Source: Collinsella sp.
Lineage (GTDB): Bacteria; Actinomycetota; Coriobacteriia; Coriobacteriales; Coriobacteriaceae
Direction: 5' to 3'
Assembly (NCBI GenBank): GCA_019414205.1
Contig: DXML01000009.1
Span: 171,895 to 235,894, forward strand
Length of the DNA: 64,000 bases
Position numbers and translations under genes: made by a program. Shown here piece after piece: positions 40,576-49,211 of the stretch (positions are counted from its first letter, which is position 1; every line of letters begins with the position of its first letter). The notes beneath the pieces are model-generated. The model had not been told where the DNA came from. It saw only the letters and a program-made list of their open reading frames with translations, and did not search any database.

Positions 40576-40680
40576 GCTGCGGCTTGCCCAAGCACGGCAC
40601 CTCGGCGCTCATTCGTCGCTTGCGTACCAAAGTACGCGGCGCTCCTCTTTCGGGCCGATCTGCCGCACTTGGACAACCCT
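40576..40680. repeat. Intergenic structured element with GCGTACC-AAGTACGC core
   Basis: ATTCGTCGCTTGCGTACC, AAAGTACGC and CTCCTCTTTC here resemble 14222-14270. Outer arms (CCAAGCACGGCA and TGCCGCACTTGG) can pair with two mismatches. It lies between pheS and pheT and does not have a T-run. Confidence 0.55.
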
Positions 40681-40759
40681 CGCTTTGTAAGGAATGTTCA
40701 CAAAGTTGAAGTTTCCACCTGCATCTCTTCGCAGGCTTTCAGTATGAAAGGAGAGCTAG

Positions 40760-43213
40760 ATGCGTGTTTCTTACGACTGGCTCAAGACCATGATCGATAT
40801 TCCGGAGGATCCCAAGACCCTTTCGGACGAATATATCCGTACCGGTACCGAGGTCGAGGCGATCGACACCGTGGGCGAGTCCTTCGACCACGTGGTGACC
40901 GCCAAGGTGCTCACCAAGACCCCGCACCCCGATAGCGACCACATGTATGTGTGCTCGGTCGATGTGGGCGACAAGAACCTCGACGCCGACGGCAACCCCG
41001 CTCCGCTGCAGATCGTCTGTGGCGCGCAGAACTTCGAGGCCGGCGACCACATCGTCACGGCCATGATCGGCGCCGTGCTTCCCGGCGACGTCAAGATCAA
41101 GAAGAGCAAGCTTCGCGGCGTCGTGTCCATGGGCATGAACTGCTCCGCGCGCGAGCTCGGCCTGGGCGGCGACCACTCCGGCATCATGATCCTGCCCGAG
41201 GATACGCCCTGCGGCATGCCGTTTGCCGAGTATGTGGGCTCGAGCGACACCGTGCTCGACTGCGAGATCACGCCCAACCGTCCCGACTGCCTGTCCATGA
41301 TCGGCATGGCCCGCGAGACCGGCGCCATCTTCGACCGCGATTTCCACGTTGAGCTGCCCGCCATCAAGGCCGAGACCGGCCGCGCGACCGACGACGAGCT
41401 TTCGGTCGAGATTGCCGACGAGGGCCTGTGCGACCGCTATGTCGCCCGCATCGTGCGCAACGTGAAGGTCGGCCCGTCGCCCGACTGGATGGTCAAGCGC
41501 CTCAACGCCCTGGGCGTGCGCCCGCACAACAACATCGTCGACATCACCAACTACGTGATGATGCTCACCGGTCAGCCGCTGCACGCCTTTGACCTGGACA
41601 CCTTTGCCGAGCGCGAGGGCAGGCGTCGCGTGGTGGTTCGCGCCGCCCAGCAAGATGAGAAGTTCACGACGCTCGACGGCGAGGAACGCACGCTCGACGC
41701 CGGCATGGGTCTCATCACCGACGGCGAGCGCCCCGTGGCGTTGGCCGGCGTTATGGGCGGCATGGATTCCGAGATCGAGGACGACACCGTCGACGTGATG
41801 GTCGAGAGCGCCTGCTTCAACGCCGGTCGCACCTCGCATACCAGCCGCGACCTGTCGCTGATCTCGGACGCCTCCATTCGCTTTGAGCGCCAGGTCGACG
41901 AGACCGGCTGCGTGGATGTGGCCAACGTGGCCTGCGCGCTCATCGAGGAGATTGCCGGCGGCCAGGTCGCTCCCGGCTACATCGACGTGTTCCCCGCTCC
42001 TAAGACCATCGACAGCATCAAGCTGCGCCTGGCCCGCGTGCACGCCATCTGCGGCGCCGACATCGAGCCCGACTTTATCGAGCGCTCGCTCACCCGCTTG
42101 GGTTGCACCGTCGAGCGCGACGGCGAGGACTTTATGGTTACCCCGCCGAGCTTCCGTCCCGACCTGCCGCGCGAGATCGATCTGATCGAGGAAGTCCTGC
42201 GCCTGTGGGGCATGGGCCGCGTGACGGCGACCATCCCGGCTGCCAAGAACCACATCGGCGGCCTGACCCGCGAGCAGAAGCTCACCCGCAAGGTCGGCGA
42301 GATCCTGCGCGCCTGCGGCCTCAACGAGACCACGACCTTTGGCTTTGCCGCCCCGGGCGACCTGGAGAAGATCGGCATGTCCACCGAGGGCCGCGGCTGC
42401 CCCGTGGTGCTCATGAACCCGCTGGTGGCCGAGCAGACCGAGATGCGTCGCTCGCTGCTGCCGGGCCTGCTGCAATCCGTGGCCTACAACGAGGCCCACG
42501 GCACGCCCAACGTGCACCTGTACGAGGTCGGCAGCCTGTTCCACGGTCGCGAGAACGCCAGCCTGCCCAAGGAGACCAAGTCCGTGGCGGGTGTGCTCTC
42601 GGGCCAGTGGAGCGAGCAGTCCTGGAACATGAAGTACCGCAAGCTGCGCTTCTTCTTTGGCAAGGGCATTGTCGAGGAGCTGCTTGCCCAGCTGCGTATC
42701 GAGAAGGTTCGCTTCCGTTCCGTCGAGGGCGAGGGCTATGCCTTCTTGCAGCCGGGCCGTGCCGCCGAGGTCCTCTCGGGCGGTACCGTGCTGGGCTGGG
42801 TCGGCGAGATCCACCCCGAGGCGCGCGAGGCGATGGGCATCGATGAGGTCGTCGTTGCCTTTGAGCTCGACCTGGACAAGCTGATCAAGGGCGCCCGCAA
42901 CCAGGAGAACTACCGCGAGTTCTCGCAGTACCCGGCTGTTGAGCACGACCTGGCTATCGTGGTTGACAACTCCGTGACCTGCGAGGATCTTGAGCGCCGC
43001 ATTACGAGCGCCGGCGGCAAGCTGCTCGAGGGCGTGCGCCTGTTCGATGTCTACCGCGATCCGGTTCGCATCGGCAAGGGCAAAAAGTCCATGGCCTTTG
43101 CGCTCACGTATCGCGCTGACGACCACACACTCACCAGCGAAGAGGTCGAGAAGGCGCACCAGAAGATCGTCACCAAGGTGTGCAAGGGCGTAAACGGCGA
43201 GGTCCGCGGCTAG
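40760..43213 (+). CDS. pheT: Phenylalanyl-tRNA synthetase beta subunit
   Basis: This 817-residue protein is the beta subunit of the (alpha-beta)2 enzyme. Domain order from the N-terminus: B1 core start MRVSYDWLKTMIDIPEDP, an EMAP/OB tRNA-binding domain (about 40-150, HVVTAKVLTKTPHPDSDHMYVCSVDVG), B3/B4 editing domain (about 210-400), B5 (about 405-475), catalytic-like core, and a C-terminal anticodon-binding FDX-ACB domain (YPAVEHDLAIVVDN to end). AAAGGAGAG precedes the ATG. It is co-regulated with pheS by the T-box, although a structured spacer of about 180 bases separates them. Confidence 0.97.
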   Translation: MRVSYDWLKTMIDIPEDPKTLSDEYIRTGTEVEAIDTVGESFDHVVTAKVLTKTPHPDSDHMYVCSVDVGDKNLDADGNPAPLQIVCGAQNFEAGDHIVTAMIGAVLPGDVKIKKSKLRGVVSMGMNCSARELGLGGDHSGIMILPEDTPCGMPFAEYVGSSDTVLDCEITPNRPDCLSMIGMARETGAIFDRDFHVELPAIKAETGRATDDELSVEIADEGLCDRYVARIVRNVKVGPSPDWMVKRLNALGVRPHNNIVDITNYVMMLTGQPLHAFDLDTFAEREGRRRVVVRAAQQDEKFTTLDGEERTLDAGMGLITDGERPVALAGVMGGMDSEIEDDTVDVMVESACFNAGRTSHTSRDLSLISDASIRFERQVDETGCVDVANVACALIEEIAGGQVAPGYIDVFPAPKTIDSIKLRLARVHAICGADIEPDFIERSLTRLGCTVERDGEDFMVTPPSFRPDLPREIDLIEEVLRLWGMGRVTATIPAAKNHIGGLTREQKLTRKVGEILRACGLNETTTFGFAAPGDLEKIGMSTEGRGCPVVLMNPLVAEQTEMRRSLLPGLLQSVAYNEAHGTPNVHLYEVGSLFHGRENASLPKETKSVAGVLSGQWSEQSWNMKYRKLRFFFGKGIVEELLAQLRIEKVRFRSVEGEGYAFLQPGRAAEVLSGGTVLGWVGEIHPEAREAMGIDEVVVAFELDLDKLIKGARNQENYREFSQYPAVEHDLAIVVDNSVTCEDLERRITSAGGKLLEGVRLFDVYRDPVRIGKGKKSMAFALTYRADDHTLTSEEVEKAHQKIVTKVCKGVNGEVRG

Positions 43214-43325
43214 GGCTTGCGATGGGGGGGCGTAGGGCCTGATGGCGGTTGCTGCGGAGCTCTGCGCGACCGCGGTGTTCGGAATAAGGCATCGCTGACC
43301 CTGCATATATGACACGCGCATTACA

Positions 43326-43362
43326 AAACGGCGTGCTGCTTTTGTGGCGGCGCGCCGTTTTG
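43326..43362 (+). terminator. Terminator-like hairpin after pheT
   Basis: AAAACGGCG and CGCCGTTTT form a perfect 9-bp stem with a T-ended right arm. It precedes the cbiM promoter. Confidence 0.65.
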
Positions 43363-43408
43363 CTATCATAGCCTGCGGCGTGTTACGAATCATCTAGCTC
43401 GTAACACT
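43363..43408 (+). promoter_or_regulatory. cbiMQO promoter with NikR-like palindrome
   Basis: A TATCAT -10 box (43364-43369) is followed by GTGTTAC-N14-GTAACAC at 43381-43408, a perfect inverted repeat. This spacing and sequence agree with the NikR operator form that I recall for some non-enterobacterial NikR proteins. Its place just after the -10 box fits repression by nickel-loaded NikR. No nikR gene is in the window. Confidence 0.6.
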
Positions 43409-43464
43409 GATGAAATGGTTCAAGCGGCGCTGCAATCCCATGTGCCGGCAACCGGGAGGCGTAT

Positions 43465-44550
43465 ATGCACATTCCAGATAACTACCTGTCCCCGCAGACC
43501 GATGCCGTTATGGCGGTGGCGATGGTGCCCGTATGGGTTCACTGCATCAAGAAAGTGCGCGCCACGCTCGATCGCGAGCATATGGCCTTTCTGGGTATTT
43601 GCGCTGCGTTCTCCTTTTTGCTCATGATGTTCAACGTGCCGCTGCCCGGCGGCACCACTGGTCACGCCGTTGGTGGCGCGCTCATCGCACTTCTGCTGGG
43701 TCCCGAGGCCGCTGCCATCGCGGTTTCGGTAGCGCTGGCGCTGCAGGCGCTGCTGTTTGGCGACGGCGGCGTTCTGTCCTTTGGCGCCAACTGCTTTAAC
43801 ATGGCCTTTGTGCTGCCGTTTACCGCTGCTATTGTATTCCGTGCGTTCAACAGCCGTCTGCACGACAAGAGCTGGGGCACCTCGGTTTCTGCCATCGTGA
43901 GCGGTTGGGTCGGTCTGTGTCTGGCGGCCCTGTGCGCGGCGATCGAGTTCGGTATTCAGCCGATGCTCTTTACCAACGCTTCGGGCGCGCCGCTGTACTG
44001 CCCCTTCCCGCTGTCCGTGGCTATTCCGGCCATGTTGGTCCCGCATATGTTGGTTGCTGGCGTGGTCGAGGGCGTGGCGACAGCCGCCATCTACGGTTTC
44101 ATTAAGAAGACGGCGCCGAGCATTATCGTCGGCCCCGAGGCTGTCGATGGCCAGCTTGCTGCCGAGGACGCTGCTGCCAAGAAGACCTCGCTGGTCCCCA
44201 CGCTCATCTTGGTTGCCGTGCTTGTCGTAGCCACGCCGCTGGGCCTGCTGGCCACGGGTGACGCTTGGGGCGAGTGGGACGCTGAGGGCGCCGCGACCGC
44301 CGTTCAGGAGGCTGGTGACGACAGCCTGCAGGCTTCGGTCGGTCTCGATACCCCGACCTTTGCCGATGCCCTGCCCACGGGCGATTATCTGCAGGCCTAT
44401 TCCGAGGAGCAAGGCCTTGGCTTTGCCGGCCAGGCCGCGATGTATATTCTTTCGGGCGTGATTGGCGTGGCGGTGCTCACCATCGCATTCCGCCTGGTCT
44501 CGCTTACGGTCAAGGAAAGCGGTGCTCATGGCAATAGCCGAGCTGCCTAG
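43465..44550 (+). CDS. cbiM: Nickel/cobalt ECF transporter substrate-binding membrane subunit CbiM, with C-terminal extension
   Basis: This 361-residue protein is the CbiM/NikM S component, which binds Ni2+ or Co2+. The N-terminus MHIPDNYLSP carries the metal-binding Met1-His2 of the family (usual form MHIPDGFLS), so the start is certain. The CbiM core (about 1-215) is followed by a cytoplasmic linker, then an extra two-helix region (about 245-350) with an extracytoplasmic loop, similar to the CbiN/NikN or PDGLE module fused to CbiM in other bacteria. GGGAGG precedes the ATG. It starts an operon with cbiQ and cbiO, and no separate cbiN exists. The NikR-like site argues for nickel. Confidence 0.9.
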   Translation: MHIPDNYLSPQTDAVMAVAMVPVWVHCIKKVRATLDREHMAFLGICAAFSFLLMMFNVPLPGGTTGHAVGGALIALLLGPEAAAIAVSVALALQALLFGDGGVLSFGANCFNMAFVLPFTAAIVFRAFNSRLHDKSWGTSVSAIVSGWVGLCLAALCAAIEFGIQPMLFTNASGAPLYCPFPLSVAIPAMLVPHMLVAGVVEGVATAAIYGFIKKTAPSIIVGPEAVDGQLAAEDAAAKKTSLVPTLILVAVLVVATPLGLLATGDAWGEWDAEGAATAVQEAGDDSLQASVGLDTPTFADALPTGDYLQAYSEEQGLGFAGQAAMYILSGVIGVAVLTIAFRLVSLTVKESGAHGNSRAA

Positions 44551-45364
44551 TTGGCTTGCGGCCGAGGAGCGTTACGAGCCCGCGGGGGCTCGGCATCGTG
44601 TGATGCAAAAGAATGTCCTACACCTGGCGAGCCTGCTTGAGCGGGTTCGCCTGGGTGGAGGCGCGCACGAGGGCGGGTCGATGGTCGACCGCGCCCTTTC
44701 TTGCGTTTCGGCTCCGGTGCGCCTGGTGGGGATGTTCGTCTGCGTTCTGTGCGTGTGCCTGACGCAAAGCCCGCTGTATCTGATGTTGATGGCGGCTATC
44801 GCGCTGGTGCTGGTCGCGGTGCGCCCCGTACGCGGGCTGCGGGCAACCTTTGTGCCGGCACTTGGCGCTGCGGGGCTCGCGGTGGTTTTGGCGCTGCCTG
44901 CCCTGCTGCTGGGCGCTTCTGCCGCGGGCGCCATGCTCAAGATCGCGCTCAAGACGTTCATTAATGTGTCGTTGGTGCTGGGTGTTTCGTGGACACTCAC
45001 CTGGAGCCGCATGTCGGCGGCGCTCAAGACGTTGCATCTGCCCGACGAGGTCATCTTTACGTTTGATATGGCGCTCAAGCATATCGAAGTGCTGGGACGC
45101 ACGGCGCACGATCTGTGCGAATCGGTCATGCTGCGCAGTGTGGGTCGTGCGCCTGCGGGTTTTTCGCGCACCGACTCGCTGGCGGGTATCATGGGCATGA
45201 CGTTTATCAAGGCGATGGAATGTAGCCACGCGATGGACGAGGCTATGCTTTGCCGCGGCTTTGCCGGTGCGTATCCGGCGCCCGCGCGCGCCGGGTTTGG
45301 CTGGCGCGATGCGGTTTACGCGGTCATTGTGGTACTGCTTGCCGCCTTGTGTGCGGCGCTGTAG
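44528..45364 (+). CDS. cbiQ: ECF transporter transmembrane subunit CbiQ
   Basis: This 278-residue protein is the T component of the metal ECF transporter. It has about five hydrophobic helices and the cytoplasmic coupling region with the two short A-R-G type motifs, seen here as ESVMLRSVGRAPAGF and AMLCRGFAGAYP. It overlaps the end of cbiM by 23 bases, indicating coupled translation. ATG 44528 was chosen, as earlier in-frame starts lie deep inside cbiM. It transmits ATP hydrolysis by CbiO to the metal-binding subunit. Confidence 0.88.
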   Translation: MAIAELPSWLAAEERYEPAGARHRVMQKNVLHLASLLERVRLGGGAHEGGSMVDRALSCVSAPVRLVGMFVCVLCVCLTQSPLYLMLMAAIALVLVAVRPVRGLRATFVPALGAAGLAVVLALPALLLGASAAGAMLKIALKTFINVSLVLGVSWTLTWSRMSAALKTLHLPDEVIFTFDMALKHIEVLGRTAHDLCESVMLRSVGRAPAGFSRTDSLAGIMGMTFIKAMECSHAMDEAMLCRGFAGAYPAPARAGFGWRDAVYAVIVVLLAALCAAL

Positions 45365-45408
45365 CGCGGACGGTCCAGCCATCGATGTGAATAGGGAAGG
45401 GCGACGTT

Positions 45409-46179
45409 TTGGCAAACGATACGAATAGCGTGATGGGCACGAGCGGTGCCTCCGGCACCGAGACCACGCCGCTCATCGAGTTTCGCGACGTGGTGTTTTC
45501 CTATGCGGGACATACGGTAGTCGACGGCGTTTCGCTACAGGTGGACCACGGGGAGCTCGTTGCACTGCTCGGCCCCAACGGCTGCGGCAAGACCACGATC
45601 ATGCGGCTCATCAATGGCCTTGAGCACGCGGATGCCGGCACGTATCTGTTTGATGGACGCGCGGTTGACGCAGCGTATCTCAAGGATTCCGCGACGGCCC
45701 AGCGGTTCCATCAGCGCGTTGGCTTTGTGTTCCAGAACGCCGATGCTCAGCTGTTCTGTGCTACGGTGGGCGAGGAAGTTGCTTTTGGCCCGGCTCAAAT
45801 GGGGTTGCCGGCGGGCGAGCTCGACCGTCGCGTGCACGATGCCATGGAACTGTTCCAGGTTGCCGATCTGGTCGATGCCTCGCCCTATCAGCTTTCGGGC
45901 GGGCAAAAGAAGCGCGTTGCGCTGGCTGCGGTGGTGTCGATGAACCCCGATATCCTAGTGCTCGATGAGCCCACCAACGGGCTCGATGAGGACTCGTGCG
46001 ACATCGTAGTCAACTTTTTGCTGGCCTACGTTGCTGCCGGTAAGACGGTTTTGATGAGTACGCACCATCAAGATTTGGTGCGCCGCCTGGAGGCCCGTGC
46101 CATCTATATCGATCGATATCACCATGTGGTCGAGGCGCCCGTGCCGTCGTATGGAACCGAAAGCGGTGCTGCGGAATAG
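45409..46179 (+). CDS. cbiO: ECF transporter ATPase CbiO
   Basis: This 256-residue ABC ATPase energises Ni/Co uptake. Walker A is GPNGCGKTT with K61, the signature is LSGGQKKRVALA, Walker B is ILVLDEPTNGLD, and the switch His is in MSTHHQDLV. It starts with TTG at 45409 after GGGAAGGGCGA; the first 20 residues are a Ser/Thr-rich lead before the ABC core. It follows cbiQ after 44 bases. Confidence 0.9.
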   Translation: MANDTNSVMGTSGASGTETTPLIEFRDVVFSYAGHTVVDGVSLQVDHGELVALLGPNGCGKTTIMRLINGLEHADAGTYLFDGRAVDAAYLKDSATAQRFHQRVGFVFQNADAQLFCATVGEEVAFGPAQMGLPAGELDRRVHDAMELFQVADLVDASPYQLSGGQKKRVALAAVVSMNPDILVLDEPTNGLDEDSCDIVVNFLLAYVAAGKTVLMSTHHQDLVRRLEARAIYIDRYHHVVEAPVPSYGTESGAAE

Positions 46180-46257
46180 TTGCTGCGTAGGGTATGTATG
46201 GCCGCCTGTGCGACTCTGCCGTGATGGTATAGTTAACCAGGTTTTATGGGGGTGGCT

Positions 46258-47106
46258 ATGCCAAGTTGGAACATTCATATCGCTCAAACGGAGCGCTTGC
46301 TGGCACGTGCTAGCGTGCTTGCCGATAGCGTGCGCGACCGCAATGCCTTTTTGTTTGGCTGCGTGGTTCCGGATATCTTCGTGGGCTATATGGTCCCTGG
46401 CATCGCCGATCCCATTCCGTATCGCATTACGCACTTTGCAAAGCCCGAGCCTATCCCTAAGCCGCGCGAGCACGAGTTCTGGGATACCTATGTGGCGCCG
46501 CTGCTTAAAGGCGCACCCGCGGGCGAACCTGCTGAGGCTACCTCGATTGTCGAGGAGCGCGAGCGACTGAACCGCGTGCACTATCCTCAGCGCTACAGGG
46601 ATGCCGAGCCGGTTGTCGGTCCCGGCGCCTGTGAGTTCTCGCTTGCGTCCGAAGATGTGGCGCAGTCGCTGCTCGATTTAACGCTGGGCGTCTGGTCGCA
46701 TCTGGTGGCCGACACGGTATGGAACACGCGTGTGAACCAGTATCTGGAAGCACACGGCGGCAAGCCGTGCGAGGAATTCCGCATTAAAAAGCAGGGCGAT
46801 TTTGACTGGTTTGGCAAGACGCTGGGCATCGTTTCCATTCCGCGTGCGACCGATCGCCTCTATACCGCTGCGACGCGTTTTGGGCAGTATCCCATCCATA
46901 AAGAATATGTGCTCAAGACTATCGGCGTCATGCACGAGATTGTACGCGAAAACCCCGGCGAGCCCGATCATCCGCCGTATCGCCTGCTAACCGAGGAGTT
47001 TTTCGATGCAACGTTTACCGAGGTCATCGAGCTGACCGAGGCGGGATTTGCGGCTCGCGTTGCTGCTTCTGACGTTCCCGCAGTCCCCCTGATCGCTAGC
47101 TGCTAG
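46258..47106 (+). CDS. Zinc-dependent phospholipase C-like protein
   Basis: This 282-residue protein resembles the zinc-dependent phospholipase C / S1-P1 nuclease-like family often annotated in Firmicutes and Coriobacteriia. Possible metal ligands are the N-terminal MPSWNIHIA (Trp-His pattern), D in GCVVPDIFVGY, H in YRITHFAKP, and H with D in WSHLVADTVWN. No signal peptide is seen, which is unusual for a secreted lipase, so the enzyme may be cytoplasmic and its substrate is open. ATG 46258 has GGGGGTGG upstream; ATG 46246 is less likely. Confidence 0.68.
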   Translation: MPSWNIHIAQTERLLARASVLADSVRDRNAFLFGCVVPDIFVGYMVPGIADPIPYRITHFAKPEPIPKPREHEFWDTYVAPLLKGAPAGEPAEATSIVEERERLNRVHYPQRYRDAEPVVGPGACEFSLASEDVAQSLLDLTLGVWSHLVADTVWNTRVNQYLEAHGGKPCEEFRIKKQGDFDWFGKTLGIVSIPRATDRLYTAATRFGQYPIHKEYVLKTIGVMHEIVRENPGEPDHPPYRLLTEEFFDATFTEVIELTEAGFAARVAASDVPAVPLIASC

Positions 47107-47242
47107 CCGGCCGGCTTAACGGTGAACAGTTCATTCCAATTGACCAACGGCTCCCGTCGCAGGGCGTCTTCGGTGGTGCGCTCGGCATCGGAGAGGCTTG
47201 CGACTGAACACAAATCGATGATGCGGCATACGAAGAAGGTCT

Positions 47243-47280
47243 AAAAAGGGCCCGGAAGGCAAAGCCTTCCGGGCCCTTTT
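47243..47280. terminator. Bidirectional terminator between the phospholipase-like gene and pyk
   Basis: AAGGGCCCGGAAGGC and GCCTTCCGGGCCCTT form a perfect stem around AAA, with A-run on the left and T-run on the right, so it works in both directions. Confidence 0.88.
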
Positions 47281-47308
47281 GCAATGCAAGCGTGCTTGCA
47301 AGTGCGAT

Positions 47309-48769
47309 TTAGCGCACCTGAGCGACGTAAGCGACGTTGGTCGAGGAGACCTTGTCCTCGAGCTGAACACTCATGCGGGGATCGCCGGCGGTAGCGACGG
47401 TCAGATCGCCGGCCTCGACGTAGCCGAGCTCCTTAGCGGTCTCGATCGCCTTGACGATCGTGCCGTTGACGGTGCCCTGGGTAATCTCGGCCTGGTGCGG
47501 GATAACGCCCCAGTACATGATCATCTGCTGGACGGCCCACTCGTGGCGGGAGAACGCGCAGATCGGCATGTTGGGACGGAAGTGCGAGATCAGGCGTGCG
47601 GTACGACCGGTGGTCGTCGGCACGGTGATGCACTTGGCGCCAACGGTGGTGGCCATGTTCACAGCGGACATACCCACAACGTTGTTGACGACGCGGGTGC
47701 CGTGAGCGTCGGCCGGAACCTCGAGCGGAGCGTGGGCCGGGAGGTACTTCTCGGTCTCGAGAGCAATGCTGGCCTGCATCTTAACGGCCTCGACCGGGTA
47801 CTTACCGGCAGCGGACTCGCCAGAGAGCATAACGGCGTCGGTGCCGTCGTAGATGGCGTTAGCAACGTCGGCAACCTCGGCGCGCGTCGGGCGCGGGTTC
47901 TGCTGCATGGAGTCGAGCATCTGCGTAGCGGTGATAACGGGCTTGTAGGCCGCGTTGCACTTGGCGATGATCTCCTTCTGGATGTGCGGAACGAGCTCGG
48001 GCTTGATCTCGATACCCAGGTCGCCACGGGCGACCATGATGCCGTCGGAAGCCTCGAGGATCTCGTCGAAGTTCTCGACGCCCAGGGCGCACTCGATCTT
48101 CGGGAAGATCGTCACGTGCTCGCCATCGTTCTCGCGGCAAAGTTTGCGGATGCCGCGGACGGACTCGCCGTCACGGATGAAGGAAGCGGCGATGTAGTCG
48201 ATGTTCTCGGTCAGGCCAAAGAGGATGTCCTGACGATCGCGCTCGGTGATGGCGGGCAGCGAGATGTTGACGTTGGGCATGTTGACGCCCTTGCGCTCGC
48301 CGATCAGGCCGTCGTTCTTAACGACGCAGGTCATGTCCTGGCCGCTGACGGACTCGACCTCGAGGGCAACCAGGCCGTCATCGATCAGGATGAGGGAGCC
48401 CTTCTCGACCTCGGAAGGCAGAGCCAGGTAGTCGAGGGAGATGTGCTCAGCGGTGCCGTGGAAATCCTCGGACGTGGGCTGAGCGGTGACGACGATCTTA
48501 TCGCCGGTCTTGACGGCAACCTTCTTGCCGTCGACCAGAAGGCCGGTGCGGACCTCGGGGCCCTTGGTGTCGAGCAGGATGCCGACAGGCAGACCGAGCT
48601 CCTTGGAAATACGGCGGACGCGCTCGATGCGACCGTGGTGCTCGTCGTAGGAGCCGTGCGAGAAGTTAAAACGGGCGACGTTCATGCCCGCCTTGATCAT
48701 CTCGCGGATGGTCTCGTCGCTATCGCAGGCGGGACCCATGGTGCATACAATCTTAGTGCGCTTGTACAT
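47309..48769 (-). CDS. pyk: Pyruvate kinase
   Basis: This 486-residue enzyme makes pyruvate and ATP from phosphoenolpyruvate and ADP. The N-terminal KRTKIVCTMGPACDS and MNVARFNFSHG, the B-domain after LLDTKGPEVRTG, and the active-site block TIFPKIE followed by ILEASDGIMVARGDLGIEI are present. It has no extra C-terminal PEP-utiliser domain, so it is of the standard 470-490 residue type. GGAGGT lies 6 bases before the ATG on the minus strand and a TATAAT -10 box at 48833-48838. Codon bias is strong, as expected for a glycolytic gene. Confidence 0.97.
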   Translation of the reverse strand: MYKRTKIVCTMGPACDSDETIREMIKAGMNVARFNFSHGSYDEHHGRIERVRRISKELGLPVGILLDTKGPEVRTGLLVDGKKVAVKTGDKIVVTAQPTSEDFHGTAEHISLDYLALPSEVEKGSLILIDDGLVALEVESVSGQDMTCVVKNDGLIGERKGVNMPNVNISLPAITERDRQDILFGLTENIDYIAASFIRDGESVRGIRKLCRENDGEHVTIFPKIECALGVENFDEILEASDGIMVARGDLGIEIKPELVPHIQKEIIAKCNAAYKPVITATQMLDSMQQNPRPTRAEVADVANAIYDGTDAVMLSGESAAGKYPVEAVKMQASIALETEKYLPAHAPLEVPADAHGTRVVNNVVGMSAVNMATTVGAKCITVPTTTGRTARLISHFRPNMPICAFSRHEWAVQQMIMYWGVIPHQAEITQGTVNGTIVKAIETAKELGYVEAGDLTVATAGDPRMSVQLEDKVSSTNVAYVAQVR

Positions 48770-48832
48770 TCAGACCTCCATCTGACATCGTCTTGCGCTG
48801 ATAGATAAACCATAAGAAATAAAACCGAGATG

Positions 48833-48838
48833 ATTATA
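48833..48838 (-). promoter_or_regulatory. -10 box of pyk
   Basis: TATAAT on the minus strand lies about 65 bases upstream of the pyk start. No clear -35 hexamer is seen. Confidence 0.5.
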
Positions 48839-49107
48839 ACGAAATGCCGACCGAATACCCCAAAAAATCGACCGTATGCCGAAATGGAAGTTCATTTTTT
48901 GCGGGAAAAACGGTATATGAAAAATCTTTACCAACCACTCCAACCGCTGCTATCTGGGAGATATGTCAGTTTGGCGATGTGCCGAAGAAAAAACGTTTTA
49001 CCAATGTTGAGCATCACACGGTCTGCACCGTTGCGTGCGGACCATATTTCCAAACCGATTGTTTTGGCTAGACGCGTCGCTTTGGGGTACCATAGCTCCA
49101 CTATCAA

Positions 49108-49204
49108 CTGCCGCTCAGCACGGCAGCCTTGATGAGCCCTTGCCCTTCTCCTGGGAATTATGATCGGGCATCAATCTGCTGAGTGGCCCGAATCCCAGGA
49201 GGGG
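49108..49204 (+). ncRNA. Structured 5' leader with kissing loops and sequestered ribosome site
   Basis: Hairpin 1 is CTGCCG-CTCAGCA-CGGCAG (49108-49126). Hairpin 2 has the outer stem CTCCTGGGA (49148-49156) with TCCCAGGAG (49193-49201) and inner stem TCGGGC (49164-49169) with GCCCGA (49186-49191). The loop of hairpin 1, CTCAGCA, is the exact complement of TGCTGAG (49177-49183) in loop 2. The outer stem contains the AGGAGG ribosome site of the ATPase gene. TTGATGAGCCC (49129-49139) can alternatively pair with GGGC-ATCAA (49166-49174). This looks like a cis-acting riboswitch or RNA thermosensor; I cannot match it to a known family. Confidence 0.6.
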
Positions 49205-49211
49205 ACTCTAT

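Larger units (their letters stand above)
48770..49211. other. Divergent spacer between pyk and the Ca2+ ATPase
   Basis: It holds the pyk promoter on the left, about 200 AT-rich bases without an obvious gene, a TACCAT -10 candidate at 49088-49093, and the structured leader at 49108-49204. Confidence 0.6.

Noticed and set aside
40739..43393. An 884-codon open frame on the minus strand
   Set aside because: It is antisense to pheT and shows the same low-complexity His/Gly/Ala/Leu composition. No ribosome site is seen.
43214..43464. Cobalamin riboswitch before cbiM
   Set aside because: There is no GCCACTG-type B12 box or matching long fold. The visible feature is a short perfect palindrome near the promoter.
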